A DNA stretch of 64,000 bases, from NCBI RefSeq assembly GCF_001887775.1, contig NZ_CP015519.1, positions 992,001 through 1,056,000 on the forward strand, written 5' to 3'. The notes below the pieces were generated by a model. It was not told where the DNA came from, did no database searches, and saw nothing but the letters and a program-made list of their open reading frames with translations. The first letter of the stretch is position 1; each line of letters starts with the position of its first letter. The stretch comes from Syntrophotalea acetylenivorans (GTDB lineage Bacteria; Desulfobacterota; Desulfuromonadia; Desulfuromonadales; Syntrophotaleaceae). Positions 26,391 through 36,378 of the stretch are shown here, piece after piece. The position numbers and the translations under genes are program-made.

Positions 26391-26927
26391 CTATTTCTTT
26401 TCCATCATTTCCTGTTGCGTCATCATGCCTTTCATCATCTCCTGCATCATTTGCATTCTTTTTTCCATCATCTGCAGACGGTTGCCCATCATGCATCGCT
26501 GCATCATCATGCCCTGACTTGACATCATGCCGCCCTGCCCCATCATCTGTTCCATCATGGACATCTTCTTTTCCATCATGGCCATGCGATCAGCCATCGG
26601 CATGTCTTTCATATCTTTTCCAGCCATCATGCCGGGTCGGCCCTCCATCATCATGCCTTGACCAGCCATCATGTCCATCATCTTCATGCCCTCTTTCATA
26701 TGCTGCATATGCTGGTGCATCATTTTTTGTCGTTCTGAGGAACTTTTGGCTGCTTCCATTTTCTGACGTGTTTCCTGCATCTTCTCGATGGAAGAATCCA
26801 CCTGGTTCATTTCCGTCTGGACAGCCGCTTCGCCGGCGGTATCGGGGTGATGCTCCTCGACGGCCCATACGGGAAAAGCGATCGCAAGAGCTAGCAATAG
26901 AGGAGTAATCCTGATCATTTTTCTCAT
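26391..26927 (-). CDS. Met-rich exported protein, probable copper binding
   Basis: Exported protein of 178 residues. The signal peptide (PLLLALAIAFPVWA) is followed by an acidic helix region (EMNQVDSSIEKMQETRQKME), probably a coiled coil, and then a long run of methionine repeats (MMGQGGMM, HMQHMKEGMKMM and similar) with few His and one Cys. Met clusters of this kind bind Cu(I) and Ag(I) in the periplasm. The ATG at 26927 lies eight bases after GGAGG; the in-frame ATG at 26933 is too close to it. It lies among the copper-locus genes on the minus strand. Function as a buffer or chaperone is inferred. Confidence 0.72.
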   Translation of the reverse strand: MRKMIRITPLLLALAIAFPVWAVEEHHPDTAGEAAVQTEMNQVDSSIEKMQETRQKMEAAKSSSERQKMMHQHMQHMKEGMKMMDMMAGQGMMMEGRPGMMAGKDMKDMPMADRMAMMEKKMSMMEQMMGQGGMMSSQGMMMQRCMMGNRLQMMEKRMQMMQEMMKGMMTQQEMMEKK

Positions 26928-27091
26928 GGTCATGCCTCCGTGAAAAGGGTGATATTATCGGGGCAAAATGCCCCCTTTCCAGACAACATGTTTATTCCTT
27001 CGCATCGAACCATTGCCAATCCCCAGAACTTAATTGAAATCCATGGTCTCGGCAGCTATGCCTGCGAGTGTATCTTCAATAAGAGTGCACT

Positions 27092-27418
27092 TCACCATTC
27101 CTGGGGCTTGATCAAAGCCTTGGTGCGAATCCGATAAACCTTATCCACCGGTTGAACCGCCACGATTCCGTCCCCGGCAATTCCACAATGAGCCGTTTCA
27201 ATTATGGCAGTCACAATTTCATCGACAGCCGATTGTTCGGAAAAGATTTCTATTTTGGCATGGGCGGTCATCCGATCAGCCTTAAACAGATTGGTGTATT
27301 CGCCATACCCCTTGATGTGGGACACGCTGATTCCTTTGACGCCCAACTGCCGGAGCCGTTCTTCCACTTCTTCCAGTACCGAACCCCGGACAAGAGCCAC
27401 CACTTTTTTCAATTCCAT
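27092..27418 (-). CDS. PII-like protein of the copper locus
   Basis: GlnB-fold protein of 108 residues. It has MELKKVVALVRGSVLEEVEE at the start, the VKGISVSHIKGYGEY segment that replaces the T-loop region, and CGIAGDGIVAVQPVDKVYRI at the end. The canonical uridylylated Tyr loop of GlnB is not seen. It resembles the PII protein at 9271-9600 in role and context but is clearly diverged. The ATG at 27418 follows CGGAGG. It sits between a flavoprotein gene and the Met-rich gene. PII-like members in metal-efflux operons are thought to couple a nucleotide or metal signal to the pump; that is inference here. Confidence 0.8.
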   Translation of the reverse strand: MELKKVVALVRGSVLEEVEERLRQLGVKGISVSHIKGYGEYTNLFKADRMTAHAKIEIFSEQSAVDEIVTAIIETAHCGIAGDGIVAVQPVDKVYRIRTKALIKPQEW

Positions 27419-27630
27419 ACCGCTACCTCCGAATGCGTGCTGTCTGCAGTGTGTCGCAACCTGATACCACGGTTATTCACCATTCACCCACCGCAGCCTT
27501 AGAAAATGACGTCTACCGATGCCTATCCGAAGTTAATGGCCTCTGCCACGCTATTGAGGCTAAGCAGCAGGCCGAATACCTGGAAGACCTGCCCCAAAAG
27601 GGGCTTGATCAATGTGAATAAAACCTTCTG

Positions 27631-28785
27631 TCACGGTTTGCCTCTTTCCTGCAGATGGCAACCACCGGCAAGCTTGCAGCGACACAGGGTGCAATCGCAA
27701 CCTTCTATGCAGCCATCAAGAGGGTCCGCCCGACTGGAGAATTGGCGTCTCACGAGCGGATACAACAGTCTTTTCAGCCGACCATGACCGTAGTATTTTT
27801 TCATCCAGTCGCGGGCATCGTCTGCCCTACCGATCGAACCCACCAGCCGGGCATAGCCCGAGTCACCAAGGCGTTCATAGATAGCCCTGTTGACTATTGC
27901 CAGCTTCATCAAGTTACCTAAACGTTTCCGCCAGAGAGAGTCATACTCCTCGGGACTGCCCTCTAGTAGCGCCAGGGCGGCAAAGTGACCCGACAAAAGG
28001 GCATAACGCATGCCGAAACCGAACAGCGCGTCCTGAAAACCTGCAGCCTCGCCAGCATAGAGGAGTCTTCCTTTGCGGGCACTAACAGGTGCAAAGAGAT
28101 TTCCGTAACCGCCAAATCGGCGGGAATTTTTCATGCTAATGCCGGTTTTATCCCAGAAAAATTCAACGGTCCGCTCCACGTAGGTCCGTTCGTTATGAAA
28201 ATCGTTAAAGAGACAGGAGGCGATGGTGCCTTTACCGCGGCAAACCAGCAGATACGAGTACCCATTCGGTGCCAAACGGTCAGAAACAGCGGAAAAAGCG
28301 CCGTCAGCACAATCAGTCTCGAAAACATACCCGGCGGCAATGGCATCCACGCGCTGCGGACCGTGGACGACAATTCCGCCCCGGGGAAGATGATTTTTTG
28401 CCTCACCGAAGCGGAACTCCACCCCGGAGGCAAGAGCCTGATCTTTGAGCCCCTGATCCAGCGTGCCAGGATCGGGGCCGCGCCGTACCAAATAAAAGAG
28501 TGGTTCGGCGGAACGACACACATGCTCGCGGCCTTGAGGATCATAAAATACACTCTCATGAAACGGGGTGTACTCGAAGGTGGGAGTAACTCCCATAGAT
28601 TCCAATTCTTCCAGCACATCTCCTTCCGTAGTCCAGTTTTCGATCCCCTGAAAGTCACCGTGAAAACGATGCCCGACCTCAGCCTGCCGTTCGAAAACGA
28701 CCGCTCGACTGCCTCCTCTGACGGTCGTCAAAGCGGCCGCCAACCCAGCAGGACCTGCACCGACAATTTCAATAGTCGGCGTCAT
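27631..28785 (-). CDS. FAD-dependent oxidoreductase (geranylgeranyl-reductase-like)
   Basis: Flavoprotein of 384 residues. The N-terminal Rossmann motif is IEIVGAGPAGLAAALTTVRGG; VFERQAEVGHRFHGDFQGIE continues the FAD site, and GRLLYAGEAAGFQDALFGFG is the second FAD motif. The fold resembles geranylgeranyl-reductase-type and halogenase-like flavoproteins. The C terminus is Cys-rich, CIEGCDCTLCRCKLAGGC, which could hold a metal or Fe-S site and is unusual. I took the ATG at 28785 after GGGAGG. It follows the copper ATPase gene by 16 bases, so it belongs to the copper operon; its substrate is unknown. Confidence 0.78.
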   Translation of the reverse strand: MTPTIEIVGAGPAGLAAALTTVRGGSRAVVFERQAEVGHRFHGDFQGIENWTTEGDVLEELESMGVTPTFEYTPFHESVFYDPQGREHVCRSAEPLFYLVRRGPDPGTLDQGLKDQALASGVEFRFGEAKNHLPRGGIVVHGPQRVDAIAAGYVFETDCADGAFSAVSDRLAPNGYSYLLVCRGKGTIASCLFNDFHNERTYVERTVEFFWDKTGISMKNSRRFGGYGNLFAPVSARKGRLLYAGEAAGFQDALFGFGMRYALLSGHFAALALLEGSPEEYDSLWRKRLGNLMKLAIVNRAIYERLGDSGYARLVGSIGRADDARDWMKKYYGHGRLKRLLYPLVRRQFSSRADPLDGCIEGCDCTLCRCKLAGGCHLQERGKP

Positions 28786-28801
28786 AACTTCCCTCCCACG
28801 A

Positions 28802-31105
28802 CTAGAGGTTGACCCTTCGTAACCGCAAGGCGTTGCTGACAACCGATACCGAGCTGAAACTCATGGCTGCGGCCGCAATGATGGGGCTAAGTAGTAAACC
28901 GAATACAGGGTAAAGGACCCCGGCGGCGATGGGCACACCCAAAGCGTTGTAGACAAAGGCGAAAAACAGGTTCTGACGAATGTTTCTCATCGTTGCCTGA
29001 CTTAGGGACCGGGCCCGTACAATGCCGCGCAGATCCCCCTTGACCAGGGTTACGCCGGCACTCTCCATTGCCACGTCGGTACCGGTACCCATGGCGATAC
29101 CGACATGGGCCTGGGCTAGAGCCGGCGCATCGTTGATACCGTCGCCGGCCATGGCAACGAAGTGACCCTGCTCCTGCAGTTCCTTGATCTTGACCGCCTT
29201 GTCTTGAGGCAGCACTTCGGCGCGCACCTCGTCGATGTTCAGCCTGCCGGCCACCGCTTGAGCGGTAGTCAGGTTATCGCCGGTAAGCATGACGATGCGA
29301 ATCCCGCTCTGATGAAGTTGGCGAATGGCCTCAGGAGTGGTTTCCTTGATTGGATCGGCCACACCAAGCAGGCCGGCAGCTTTGCCGTTCACCGCCACGA
29401 ACATGGCGGTTTGCCCTTCCTGGCGCAAAGTTTCGGCCCGATCCAGCAGCGCCCCTGGGTCAATTTTTTGTTCATGTAGAAGCTTCTGGGTGCCAAGCAC
29501 CACCTCGGCGCCGTCAATCTTGCCGACAACCCCTTTTCCGGTGAGGGATTCGAAATGTTCCGTAGTGGCGAGGGATATGCCGCGATCTTCAGCGCCCTGA
29601 ACGATGGCCGCAGCCAGGGGATGTTCACTACCCCGTTCCAAGCTTCCGGCCAGGCGCAATAGCTCGGCCTCGTCAAGACCTGCTGCCTCCACCGCAACCA
29701 GTTTGGGTTTGCCCTCGGTGAGGGTACCGGTCTTGTCCACCACCAGAGTGTTCACCTTGCGGAGATGTTCGACCGCCTCGGCGTTCTTGAACAACACCCC
29801 CAGGGTCGCCCCTTTGCCGGTGGCTACCATGATGGACATGGGTGTGGCTAGTCCCAACGCACAGGGACAGGCGATGATGAGCACCGCCACGGCGTTGATC
29901 AGGGCGTGGGCCATGCGCGGCTCAGGCCCGATCATGGCCCAGACAACAAAAGTAGCCAAGGCGATGGCCACCACCGCAGGCACGAAGTAACCGGCCACCA
30001 GGTCGGCCAGCTTCTGGATGGGCGCTCGACTGCGCTGCGCTTCGGCCACCATCTGTACGATCTGACTCAACAGGGTATCGGCACCGACCCGTTCGGCCTG
30101 CATGATGAGCGAACCGGTCTGGTTCACCGTGGCGCCGGTAACCGGGTCACTGGCCTGCTTGGCTACAGGCAGGGGTTCACCTGTGATCATGGACTCGTCG
30201 ATACTACTGGTCCCCTCAAGGACCACTCCATCAACCGGTACTTTCTCGCCGGGCCGCACCCGCAAACGGTCACCAACCATAACATCTTCTAGGGGAACGT
30301 CTGCCTCGCTTCCGTCCGCGGCAATGCGCCGGGCGGTCTTTGCTGCCAGACCCAGCAACGCCCGGATTGCCTTCCCGGTCTGGCTGCGGGCGCGCGCCTC
30401 CATGACCTGACCGAGCAGCACTAGGGTAGTGATCACGGCGGCGGCCTCGAAGTACACCGCGACCTCCCCTTCGGAACCTCGGAAGGAGGCCGGGAAAAAT
30501 TCCGGCCACAGCGTAGCCACGACGCTATAAAGATAAGCCACCCCGACACCGAGGCCAATGAGGGTGAACATGTTTAGACTGCGGTTGACCAGAGACTGCC
30601 AGGCACGCACGAAGATCGGCCAGCCGGCCCATAGAACCACGGGGGTGCTCAACACCAGTTGAATCCAGTTCCTGGTGCGGGGGGCAGCCAGCCCTTCAAT
30701 CCACTCTCCAAGCCCTGGAATCAATTCTCCCATAGCCAACATAAGCACCGGCAGGGAAATCACCGCCCCTACCCAGAAACGCAAGGTCCAGCCCCTCAAT
30801 TCAGAACTTTCCCCCTCTTCTTCCAGACTTACCACCTTGGGTTCGAGATCCATGCCGCATTTGGGGCAACTGCCCGGTCCGATTTGCACCACCTCTGGAT
30901 GCATCGGACAGGTATACTCGCGCTGGTCTTGGCCAGGAGTTGGCTTTTTACCTTTTTCGCGGATCTTGGCCAGGTACACTTCCGGATCTTGCTGGAACTT
31001 TTCCAGGCAACGCACAGAACAGAAGTAATAGGTCTGTCCCTGGTGCTCCGTTTTTCCAGCCGATTTTTCTGGAGAGACGTCCATACCGCAAACGGGATCT
31101 TTCAT
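28802..31105 (-). CDS. copA: Cu(I)-exporting P1B-type ATPase with YHS and HMBD N terminus (CopA-like)
   Basis: Inner-membrane copper pump of 767 residues. The N terminus has a YHS/TRASH domain ([20 protein letters not shown]) and then a heavy-metal-binding domain with [20 protein letters not shown], instead of HMA domains. Then come the CPC motif ([14 protein letters not shown]), [19 protein letters not shown] and [13 protein letters not shown]. The last helices have [11 protein letters not shown] and [16 protein letters not shown], the YN and MSS motifs that mark Cu(I) transport. I chose the ATG at 31105, five bases after GGAGG. It lies in the middle of the copper locus and complements the CusCBA pump by exporting Cu(I) into the periplasm. 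Confidence 0.94.
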   Translation of the reverse strand: MKDPVCGMDVSPEKSAGKTEHQGQTYYFCSVRCLEKFQQDPEVYLAKIREKGKKPTPGQDQREYTCPMHPEVVQIGPGSCPKCGMDLEPKVVSLEEEGESSELRGWTLRFWVGAVISLPVLMLAMGELIPGLGEWIEGLAAPRTRNWIQLVLSTPVVLWAGWPIFVRAWQSLVNRSLNMFTLIGLGVGVAYLYSVVATLWPEFFPASFRGSEGEVAVYFEAAAVITTLVLLGQVMEARARSQTGKAIRALLGLAAKTARRIAADGSEADVPLEDVMVGDRLRVRPGEKVPVDGVVLEGTSSIDESMITGEPLPVAKQASDPVTGATVNQTGSLIMQAERVGADTLLSQIVQMVAEAQRSRAPIQKLADLVAGYFVPAVVAIALATFVVWAMIGPEPRMAHALINAVAVLIIACPCALGLATPMSIMVATGKGATLGVLFKNAEAVEHLRKVNTLVVDKTGTLTEGKPKLVAVEAAGLDEAELLRLAGSLERGSEHPLAAAIVQGAEDRGISLATTEHFESLTGKGVVGKIDGAEVVLGTQKLLHEQKIDPGALLDRAETLRQEGQTAMFVAVNGKAAGLLGVADPIKETTPEAIRQLHQSGIRIVMLTGDNLTTAQAVAGRLNIDEVRAEVLPQDKAVKIKELQEQGHFVAMAGDGINDAPALAQAHVGIAMGTGTDVAMESAGVTLVKGDLRGIVRARSLSQATMRNIRQNLFFAFVYNALGVPIAAGVLYPVFGLLLSPIIAAAAMSFSSVSVVSNALRLRRVNL

Positions 31106-31175
31106 GGTAGCCTCCATGTGTCTATCCACTGAAGCAGTCGACACCGTCTATAACCTTTTTTCGAAACTGCTTAGT

Positions 31176-31823
31176 TTACTTGCCGCCTAGTTTTGGAATA
31201 AATGCCGGGACTCGTTCCCGGTAGCGAAAGAATTCATCGCCGAATTCTTCCTCCAGCCCCTTCTCCTCCCGCATGGCCAGCCGATAATAGGTAAACATCA
31301 GAATCGGCCACATGATCAGGGTAGTAAATGAGGGCCATTGGATAAGAAAACCGATGGTGATTAGAAACAGCCCGCTGTACTGAGGGTGTCGTATATGCGC
31401 ATAGAGCCCCTCGGTGACCAGTTGCCCTTCTTTAGCGCCGTGAATCAGCATCCAGCCTTTGAATATCAGATAGCCACCAAAGAAAATGATGCCGTTGCTG
31501 ATCAAATGCAGGATCATCATGGCCGCGCCGGAATGGGCCAAGCCAAGGAATACCAGTACCAGGTGGCCACTGGGATGGGAGAATGGGTCGAGGACCGGAT
31601 AGGCGTCCCCAAGCCAGGTTGAAAGAAAATAGATCGTCAAGGGAAAACCGTACATTTCGGTAAACAGGGCCACGAGAAAGCCTAGAAAAGCGCCCATCGA
31701 ACGCCACTCGATCTTTTTCTTCGGCTTGATGAAACTGACCGTGAAAAACAGGAAAAGCAGAATATTGAAAACAACAACCGGCCACATGCCGTATGCATAT
31801 CCACCCAACTCGGTTCCGTGCAT
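31176..31823 (-). CDS. membrane methyltransferase-like protein (ICMT/PEMT family)
   Basis: Inner-membrane protein of 215 residues with about five to six hydrophobic segments. The C-terminal part carries the isoprenylcysteine/phospholipid methyltransferase signature TEGLYAHIRHPQYSGLFLIT and the acidic EEKGLEEEFGDEFFRYRERV. These proteins often sit in metal-resistance operons but their substrate is unknown. The ATG at 31823 overlaps the stop of the DUF5676 gene by one base (TGATG) and has GGAGG seven bases before it; the listed GTG at 31826 is less likely. Translational coupling to its neighbour is probable. Confidence 0.78.
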   Translation of the reverse strand: MHGTELGGYAYGMWPVVVFNILLFLFFTVSFIKPKKKIEWRSMGAFLGFLVALFTEMYGFPLTIYFLSTWLGDAYPVLDPFSHPSGHLVLVFLGLAHSGAAMMILHLISNGIIFFGGYLIFKGWMLIHGAKEGQLVTEGLYAHIRHPQYSGLFLITIGFLIQWPSFTTLIMWPILMFTYYRLAMREEKGLEEEFGDEFFRYRERVPAFIPKLGGK

Positions 31824-32128
31824 CACTGCACCTCCTTATCCCGATTTAGTGTTTTTGGGGGGGCAGCCCCAAAATTGTAGATGCCGGCGATAGTGGCACC
31901 GGTCAACCAGCCGATAATAAAGATTTCCACGATCCCCACCAGAACCTCCCACAAGGGGATGTCCATTCGGATGATTGGCCGGACGTCCAAGCCGTGCAGC
32001 AGGCTGTTGAAAAACAGGATGGTATTTTCTTCTCCAGCCGTCAGCATCACGAACGCACAGCCCAGATACAACAGGGCAAAGGTCGCACCCCAGGCCAAAC
32101 CAAACTTGCGAATGTTAATGGTCCCCAT
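31823..32128 (-). CDS. DUF5676 family membrane protein
   Basis: Membrane protein of 101 residues with two long helices (WGATFALLYLGCAFVMLT and WEVLVGIVEIFIIGWLTGA). It matches the DUF5676 pattern (IRKFG.A.G at the start, D.PLWE in the loop), a family of unknown function seen in copper and heavy-metal loci. It overlaps the upstream small His-rich gene by 14 bases and the downstream methyltransferase-like gene by one base, so it is clearly part of the operon. Confidence 0.78.
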   Translation of the reverse strand: MGTINIRKFGLAWGATFALLYLGCAFVMLTAGEENTILFFNSLLHGLDVRPIIRMDIPLWEVLVGIVEIFIIGWLTGATIAGIYNFGAAPPKTLNRDKEVQ

Positions 32129-32324
32129 GGCTTCCTCCCTGGTCGTTGTCTTCGTTTCCGTCGTGCTTGTGCCCCCCTTTGGTCATCATGATCAGGTGCA
32201 TTCCGAAGCAGATGATGAGGAAGATGAACAGCACCGGACCACTGCCAACTCCGAAGAGCGGCAACAGAAAGATCAGAATAAGCGGCACCACACAGCCAAT
32301 GATCATCCAAAAGTGATGTTTCAT
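32115..32324 (-). CDS. small membrane protein with His-rich tail
   Basis: Protein of 69 residues. The first about 48 residues are hydrophobic (WMIIGCVVPLILIFLLPL, FIFLIICFGMHLIMM), probably two helices; the tail GGHKHDGNEDNDQGGSHGDH is His- and Asp-rich and likely binds metal. The MHL-then-His/Gly pattern resembles DUF2933. The ATG at 32324 follows AAAGGAG. It is the first of a tight three-gene group with DUF5676 and the methyltransferase-like protein. Confidence 0.7.
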   Translation of the reverse strand: MKHHFWMIIGCVVPLILIFLLPLFGVGSGPVLFIFLIICFGMHLIMMTKGGHKHDGNEDNDQGGSHGDH

Positions 32325-32503
32325 TCCTGTTCTCCTTTCGGCCGTTTTTTTAACTAGAAAGCCTGTTTTGCTTTAGCTTTAAGTTTGTTAACGTCACGAA
32401 GAATACCTGCTCCAGCCTTTTATCCCTTACCTGCTCCCAGTCATATAAAACTTATTGTTAATGTCCCCCGTATCCAATCTCCATTTTATCAAACCTGAAA
32501 AAT

Positions 32504-32525
32504 TGGCCGCCGTCGCCAGCGGCCC
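32504..32525 (-). terminator. terminator after the second YtkA-like gene
   Basis: Arms TGGCCGC (32504-32510) and GCGGCCCA (32519-32526), followed on the minus strand by AATTTTT. Its core matches the terminator at 24231-24256, after the paralogous gene. The small genes further downstream then need their own promoter. Confidence 0.65.
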
Positions 32526-32586
32526 ATGGAAGGAGACGGTTTACTGTAATGACTGGGACCGCCCCGAAAGCGGCCCCGGCACGGCT

Positions 32587-33093
32587 TTACTTAACGACGT
32601 GATGGCTATGAAATTGACGCACTTTGCCGTCGGCAAACTTGGTAGCCATTCTAAAATGCCAGACACCCGGCTTATCGAGGTTCACATCCGCCCCGAAATG
32701 GCCTTGCATACCCATCATTTTATGGGGACCCGATATCGATTCATCGGGACTGGTGACTTTCACCGCCACCGTGCCGGCCTCAATGGCCTTGCCGGTACCG
32801 ACATCGTTGAACATCACCATCAAATGGTGGGTGGCCTTATGTCCGGCCGGTAGAACTTTCGGGTCTATAGGCATCAGATGAAACATGCCCTTGACCCCGT
32901 CAATTTCCTGTTCGGCGGGCAGAGTCATGATGGCCTTGCCATTCTGCATGCCCTGCATCTGCTGCTTGTCGGTGTGATTCATCTCGCCGGACATTTTGTG
33001 GTCCGCATGGCCTTCCATGGCCAGTGCTGACGTGGCGAGCAGAGCACCGCTTACGATCAGGGTGATCATCAATCCGAGTTTACCTTGTTTCAT
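32587..33093 (-). CDS. exported YtkA/FixH-like metal-locus protein, copy 2
   Basis: Exported protein of 168 residues with a signal peptide ending SALAME. The N-terminal mature part is His/Met-rich (EGHADHKMSGEMNHTDKQQM), followed by a predicted beta-sandwich: MFHLMPIDPKVLPAGHKATH, HLMVMFNDVG, then FGADVNLDKPGVWHF. It is a paralog of the protein at 24311-24868. The ATG at 33093 follows ACGGAGG, 54 bases after the CusA-like gene. Periplasmic copper binding is inferred from composition and context. Confidence 0.72.
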   Translation of the reverse strand: MKQGKLGLMITLIVSGALLATSALAMEGHADHKMSGEMNHTDKQQMQGMQNGKAIMTLPAEQEIDGVKGMFHLMPIDPKVLPAGHKATHHLMVMFNDVGTGKAIEAGTVAVKVTSPDESISGPHKMMGMQGHFGADVNLDKPGVWHFRMATKFADGKVRQFHSHHVVK

Positions 33094-33147
33094 TGTTTCC
33101 TCCGTAGGATGGTGTATTTGCCTGCCTGCATTGCGACAGGGTTGAGG

Positions 33148-36100
33148 TTAATCTTCCAGTTCTCCCGAGGCAGTCGCCTCCGAGCTGGGGTCCAAACTGC
33201 GGGCCCGCCAGATGAAGAAAACGACCGGATAGACCAGCATTTCCAACACCAATGAGGTGACCGAACCACCAACCATCGGTGCGGCAATGCGCTTCATTAC
33301 GTCAGCCCCTGCTCCGGTACTCCACATGATGGGAAAAAGGCCGGCAATAATGGTGATAACAGTCATCACCTTGGGGCGGATACGCTTGACAGCACCGTGA
33401 TGGATAGCCTGGGCCAAGTCGCCGCAAGTGCGCATGCGCCCCTTTTCCGTCCAGTTCTTGTGAGCAATATCGAGGTACAGCAGCATCACCACCCCGGTTT
33501 CGGCGTCGAGCCCGGCCAGGGCGATGAGGCCGACCCACACACCGATGGACATGTTGTAGCCGAGCAGGTAGAGCAACCAGAAGGCGCCCACCAGAGAGAA
33601 AGGCACAGCCAAAAACACGATGCCGGTTTTGATCGCCGACTTGGTACTCAGGTAAATCAGCACGAAGATCACCACCACTGTCAGCGGAATGATCAGCAGC
33701 AGACGCTCCCGGGTGGACTCGATGTACTCATACTGACCGCTCCAGACAAGGTTGTAGCCTTCCGGCAGCGTGATATTCTCCGCCACGGCCTTGCGGGCAT
33801 TCTTCACGTAGGTCCCGACGTCGATCCCCTTGAGGTCGACAAAAACCCAGGCGGTGCGCCGAGCGTTCTCGCTCTTGATGGCCCCCGGACCCTTCCGGAT
33901 GCGGATATCGGCAATCTGACCGATGGGTATGTGCTTGCCCTCGGCAATGGGGATCAGTACCCGTTTCAGGGCCGGCAGATCATTACGGTAGTCCTGCAGG
34001 TAGCGGACGTTGACCGGATAGCGCTCCAGCCCCTCGACGGCCTGGGTCACGTTCATGCCGCCGATAGCACTCTGGATAATGTCCTGCACGTCACCGACGG
34101 TGAGGCCGTAGCGGGCCACCTGGTCGCGGTCAATGATAAAGTCGAGGTAGTTGCCTCCCACCACCCGCTCGGAAAAGGCGCTCAGAGTCCCTGGCAAGGT
34201 TTGCACCAGAGCTTCGACCTGTTCGCCGAGATCGCTCAGAGTCTGCAAGTCCGGCCCCATGATCTTGATGCCGACAGGCGTCTTGATCCCGGTGGAGAGC
34301 ATGTCGATACGGGTCTTGATGGGCATGGTCCAGGCGTTCGTCAATCCCGGAAACTGAATAGCGGCGTTGAGCTCCTCGGTCAATTGCTCGACGCTGATCC
34401 GTTTCTCTTCCGGCCAGACCCAGCGCAACGGCACCTTCATCGGCTTGGTCCAGTCGGGCCAGTCGCTATAGAAACGTGCTGTATAGATCTCGCGCCACTC
34501 GTCCTCAGGCTTGAGCATGATAGTGGTTTCGATCATCGACAGGGGAGCCGGATCGGTGGCTGTTTCGGCGCGACCGATTTTGCCGAAGACGTGATGAACC
34601 TCTGGAAACTGGCGAATGATGCGGTCGGTCTGCTGCAGCAGTTCCCGGGCCTTGGTGATGGAGATCCCCGGCAGGGTGGTTGGCATATAAAGAAGATCCC
34701 CCTCATACAGGGGCGGCATGAATTCGGTGCCCATGCGGGACAGCGGATAAGCGGCCGAGAGGACCAGCAGCAGGGCCACCAGCAGGGTTGTCTTGCGCCA
34801 GCGCAATACAAAGTTGACCACCGGGTGGTAAAGGCGAATCAGAAGCCGGCTGATGGGATTGCGATCCTCGCTGTGAATCTTGCCGCGAATGAACCAGACC
34901 ATCAATACCGGAACCAGGGTGACGGCCAGTATCGCCGCCGCGGCCATGGAATAGGTCTTGGTGAAAGCCAGCGGCTTGAACAACCGCCCTGCCTGCTCCT
35001 GCAGGGTGAACACCGGCGCGAAGGACACGGTGATAACCAGCAGGGCGAAGAAGATGGTCGGGCCGACCTCCTTGGCCGCCGTGACGATGGCCTGGGTACG
35101 CGTTCTCCCCCCCTCGCCCTTCTCCAAGTGTTTGTGGGCGTTCTCCACCATAATGATGGCAGAGTCGACCATGGTGCCGATGGCAATGGCGATACCGCCC
35201 AGGCTCATGATGTTGACGTTAATCCCCTGGGCGAACATGATGATAAAGGCCATCAGGATCGCCACCGGCAGAGCGAGAATAACCACCGCCGCACTCGGCA
35301 GATGGAACAGGAAGAGGATAATCACCAGGGCGACGACTATGCTTTCCTCCAGTAGCTTCTCCTGCAGGTTAGATACGGAGCGCTGAATTAGGCCTGAGCG
35401 GTCGTAGACCGGGACGATCTCCACCCCTTCGGGAAGCCCGGCTTTGAGTTCCTGTAACTTGTCCTTAACGTTGTCGATGGTTTTCAGGGCATTTTCGCCG
35501 AAACGCATGACAATGATCCCGCCCACCGTCTCGCCCTCGCCGTTGAGTTCCGCCAGACCACGGCGCAACTCCGGCCCGATGCGCACCTGGGCGAGATCCC
35601 GCAACAGAATCGGCGTGCCCCGGCGGTCGGTGCCCACCGCTACCTTTTCCAGATCGGCCACCGACTGAATGTAGCCGGGGCTGCGCACCATGAATTCGGT
35701 CTCGGCCATCTCCACAAGACGACCGCCGACATCGTTGTTGCTACGCTTAATAGCCTTTTTGATCTGCGGAATGGTGATGTGATACGCTAGCAGCCGGTCG
35801 GGGTCGACCGCCACCTGATACTGCTTGACGTAACCGCCGATGCTGGCCACCTCGGATACCCCCTCCACGGCGGTCAACTCATAACGCAGAAACCAGTCCT
35901 GTATGGACCGCAATTGCTGCAGGTCGTGGCGGTCACTTTGCAGTGCGTACTCGTAGACCCAGCCTACCCCGGTGGCATCGGGACCAAGACTCGGCGTCAC
36001 CCCCTGCGGCAATCGGCCTGCCGCGTAGTTGAGATATTCGAGCACCCGGGAGCGGGCCCAATACAGGTCGGTGCCGTCCTCGAAGATGATGTAAACGAAG

Positions 36101-36372
36101 GAATAACCAAAAAACGAGTAGCCTCGCACCACTTTGGCTCCGGGCACGGCGAGCATCTGCGTGGTGAGCGGATAGGTAACCTGGTCTTCCACCACCTGCG
36201 GCGCCTGGCCCGGATACTCGGTAAAAACAATGACCTGCACATCCGAAAGGTCGGGAATGGCGTCGATGGGGATATTCTTCAGGGAATAGACCCCGCCCAC
36301 CATTAGAAAGGCGGTCGCCAGAATCACCATGAATTTATTGCGAACGGACCATTCGATTATTTTTTCAAGCAT
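33148..36372 (-). CDS. cusA: CusA-like RND copper/silver efflux pump
   Basis: Proton-driven inner-membrane RND pump of 1074 residues. Family motifs: DAIPDLSDVQVIVFTEYPGQ after the first helix, VVRGYSFFGYSFVYIIFEDG, GGIAIAIGTMVDSAIIMVEN in helix 4 and ALAGLDAETGVVMLLYLD in the second half. The 'GTMVDSAIIMVENAHKH' form and the pairing with a CusB that has metal-binding domains fit the Cu/Ag branch (HME4) rather than Zn/Co. The gene is intact over its full length, unlike czcA. The gap to cusB contains a repeat with ATGACCAATGAC-type units. A 652-residue antisense frame in this gene is a codon-bias shadow. Confidence 0.94.
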   Translation of the reverse strand: MLEKIIEWSVRNKFMVILATAFLMVGGVYSLKNIPIDAIPDLSDVQVIVFTEYPGQAPQVVEDQVTYPLTTQMLAVPGAKVVRGYSFFGYSFVYIIFEDGTDLYWARSRVLEYLNYAAGRLPQGVTPSLGPDATGVGWVYEYALQSDRHDLQQLRSIQDWFLRYELTAVEGVSEVASIGGYVKQYQVAVDPDRLLAYHITIPQIKKAIKRSNNDVGGRLVEMAETEFMVRSPGYIQSVADLEKVAVGTDRRGTPILLRDLAQVRIGPELRRGLAELNGEGETVGGIIVMRFGENALKTIDNVKDKLQELKAGLPEGVEIVPVYDRSGLIQRSVSNLQEKLLEESIVVALVIILFLFHLPSAAVVILALPVAILMAFIIMFAQGINVNIMSLGGIAIAIGTMVDSAIIMVENAHKHLEKGEGGRTRTQAIVTAAKEVGPTIFFALLVITVSFAPVFTLQEQAGRLFKPLAFTKTYSMAAAAILAVTLVPVLMVWFIRGKIHSEDRNPISRLLIRLYHPVVNFVLRWRKTTLLVALLLVLSAAYPLSRMGTEFMPPLYEGDLLYMPTTLPGISITKARELLQQTDRIIRQFPEVHHVFGKIGRAETATDPAPLSMIETTIMLKPEDEWREIYTARFYSDWPDWTKPMKVPLRWVWPEEKRISVEQLTEELNAAIQFPGLTNAWTMPIKTRIDMLSTGIKTPVGIKIMGPDLQTLSDLGEQVEALVQTLPGTLSAFSERVVGGNYLDFIIDRDQVARYGLTVGDVQDIIQSAIGGMNVTQAVEGLERYPVNVRYLQDYRNDLPALKRVLIPIAEGKHIPIGQIADIRIRKGPGAIKSENARRTAWVFVDLKGIDVGTYVKNARKAVAENITLPEGYNLVWSGQYEYIESTRERLLLIIPLTVVVIFVLIYLSTKSAIKTGIVFLAVPFSLVGAFWLLYLLGYNMSIGVWVGLIALAGLDAETGVVMLLYLDIAHKNWTEKGRMRTCGDLAQAIHHGAVKRIRPKVMTVITIIAGLFPIMWSTGAGADVMKRIAAPMVGGSVTSLVLEMLVYPVVFFIWRARSLDPSSEATASGELED

Positions 36373-36378
36373 AAATTT

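Noticed and set aside
33397-35355. 652-residue frame on the + strand
   Set aside because: Antisense to cusA; His/Gln/Asp-rich low-complexity product typical of a shadow of a codon-biased gene.
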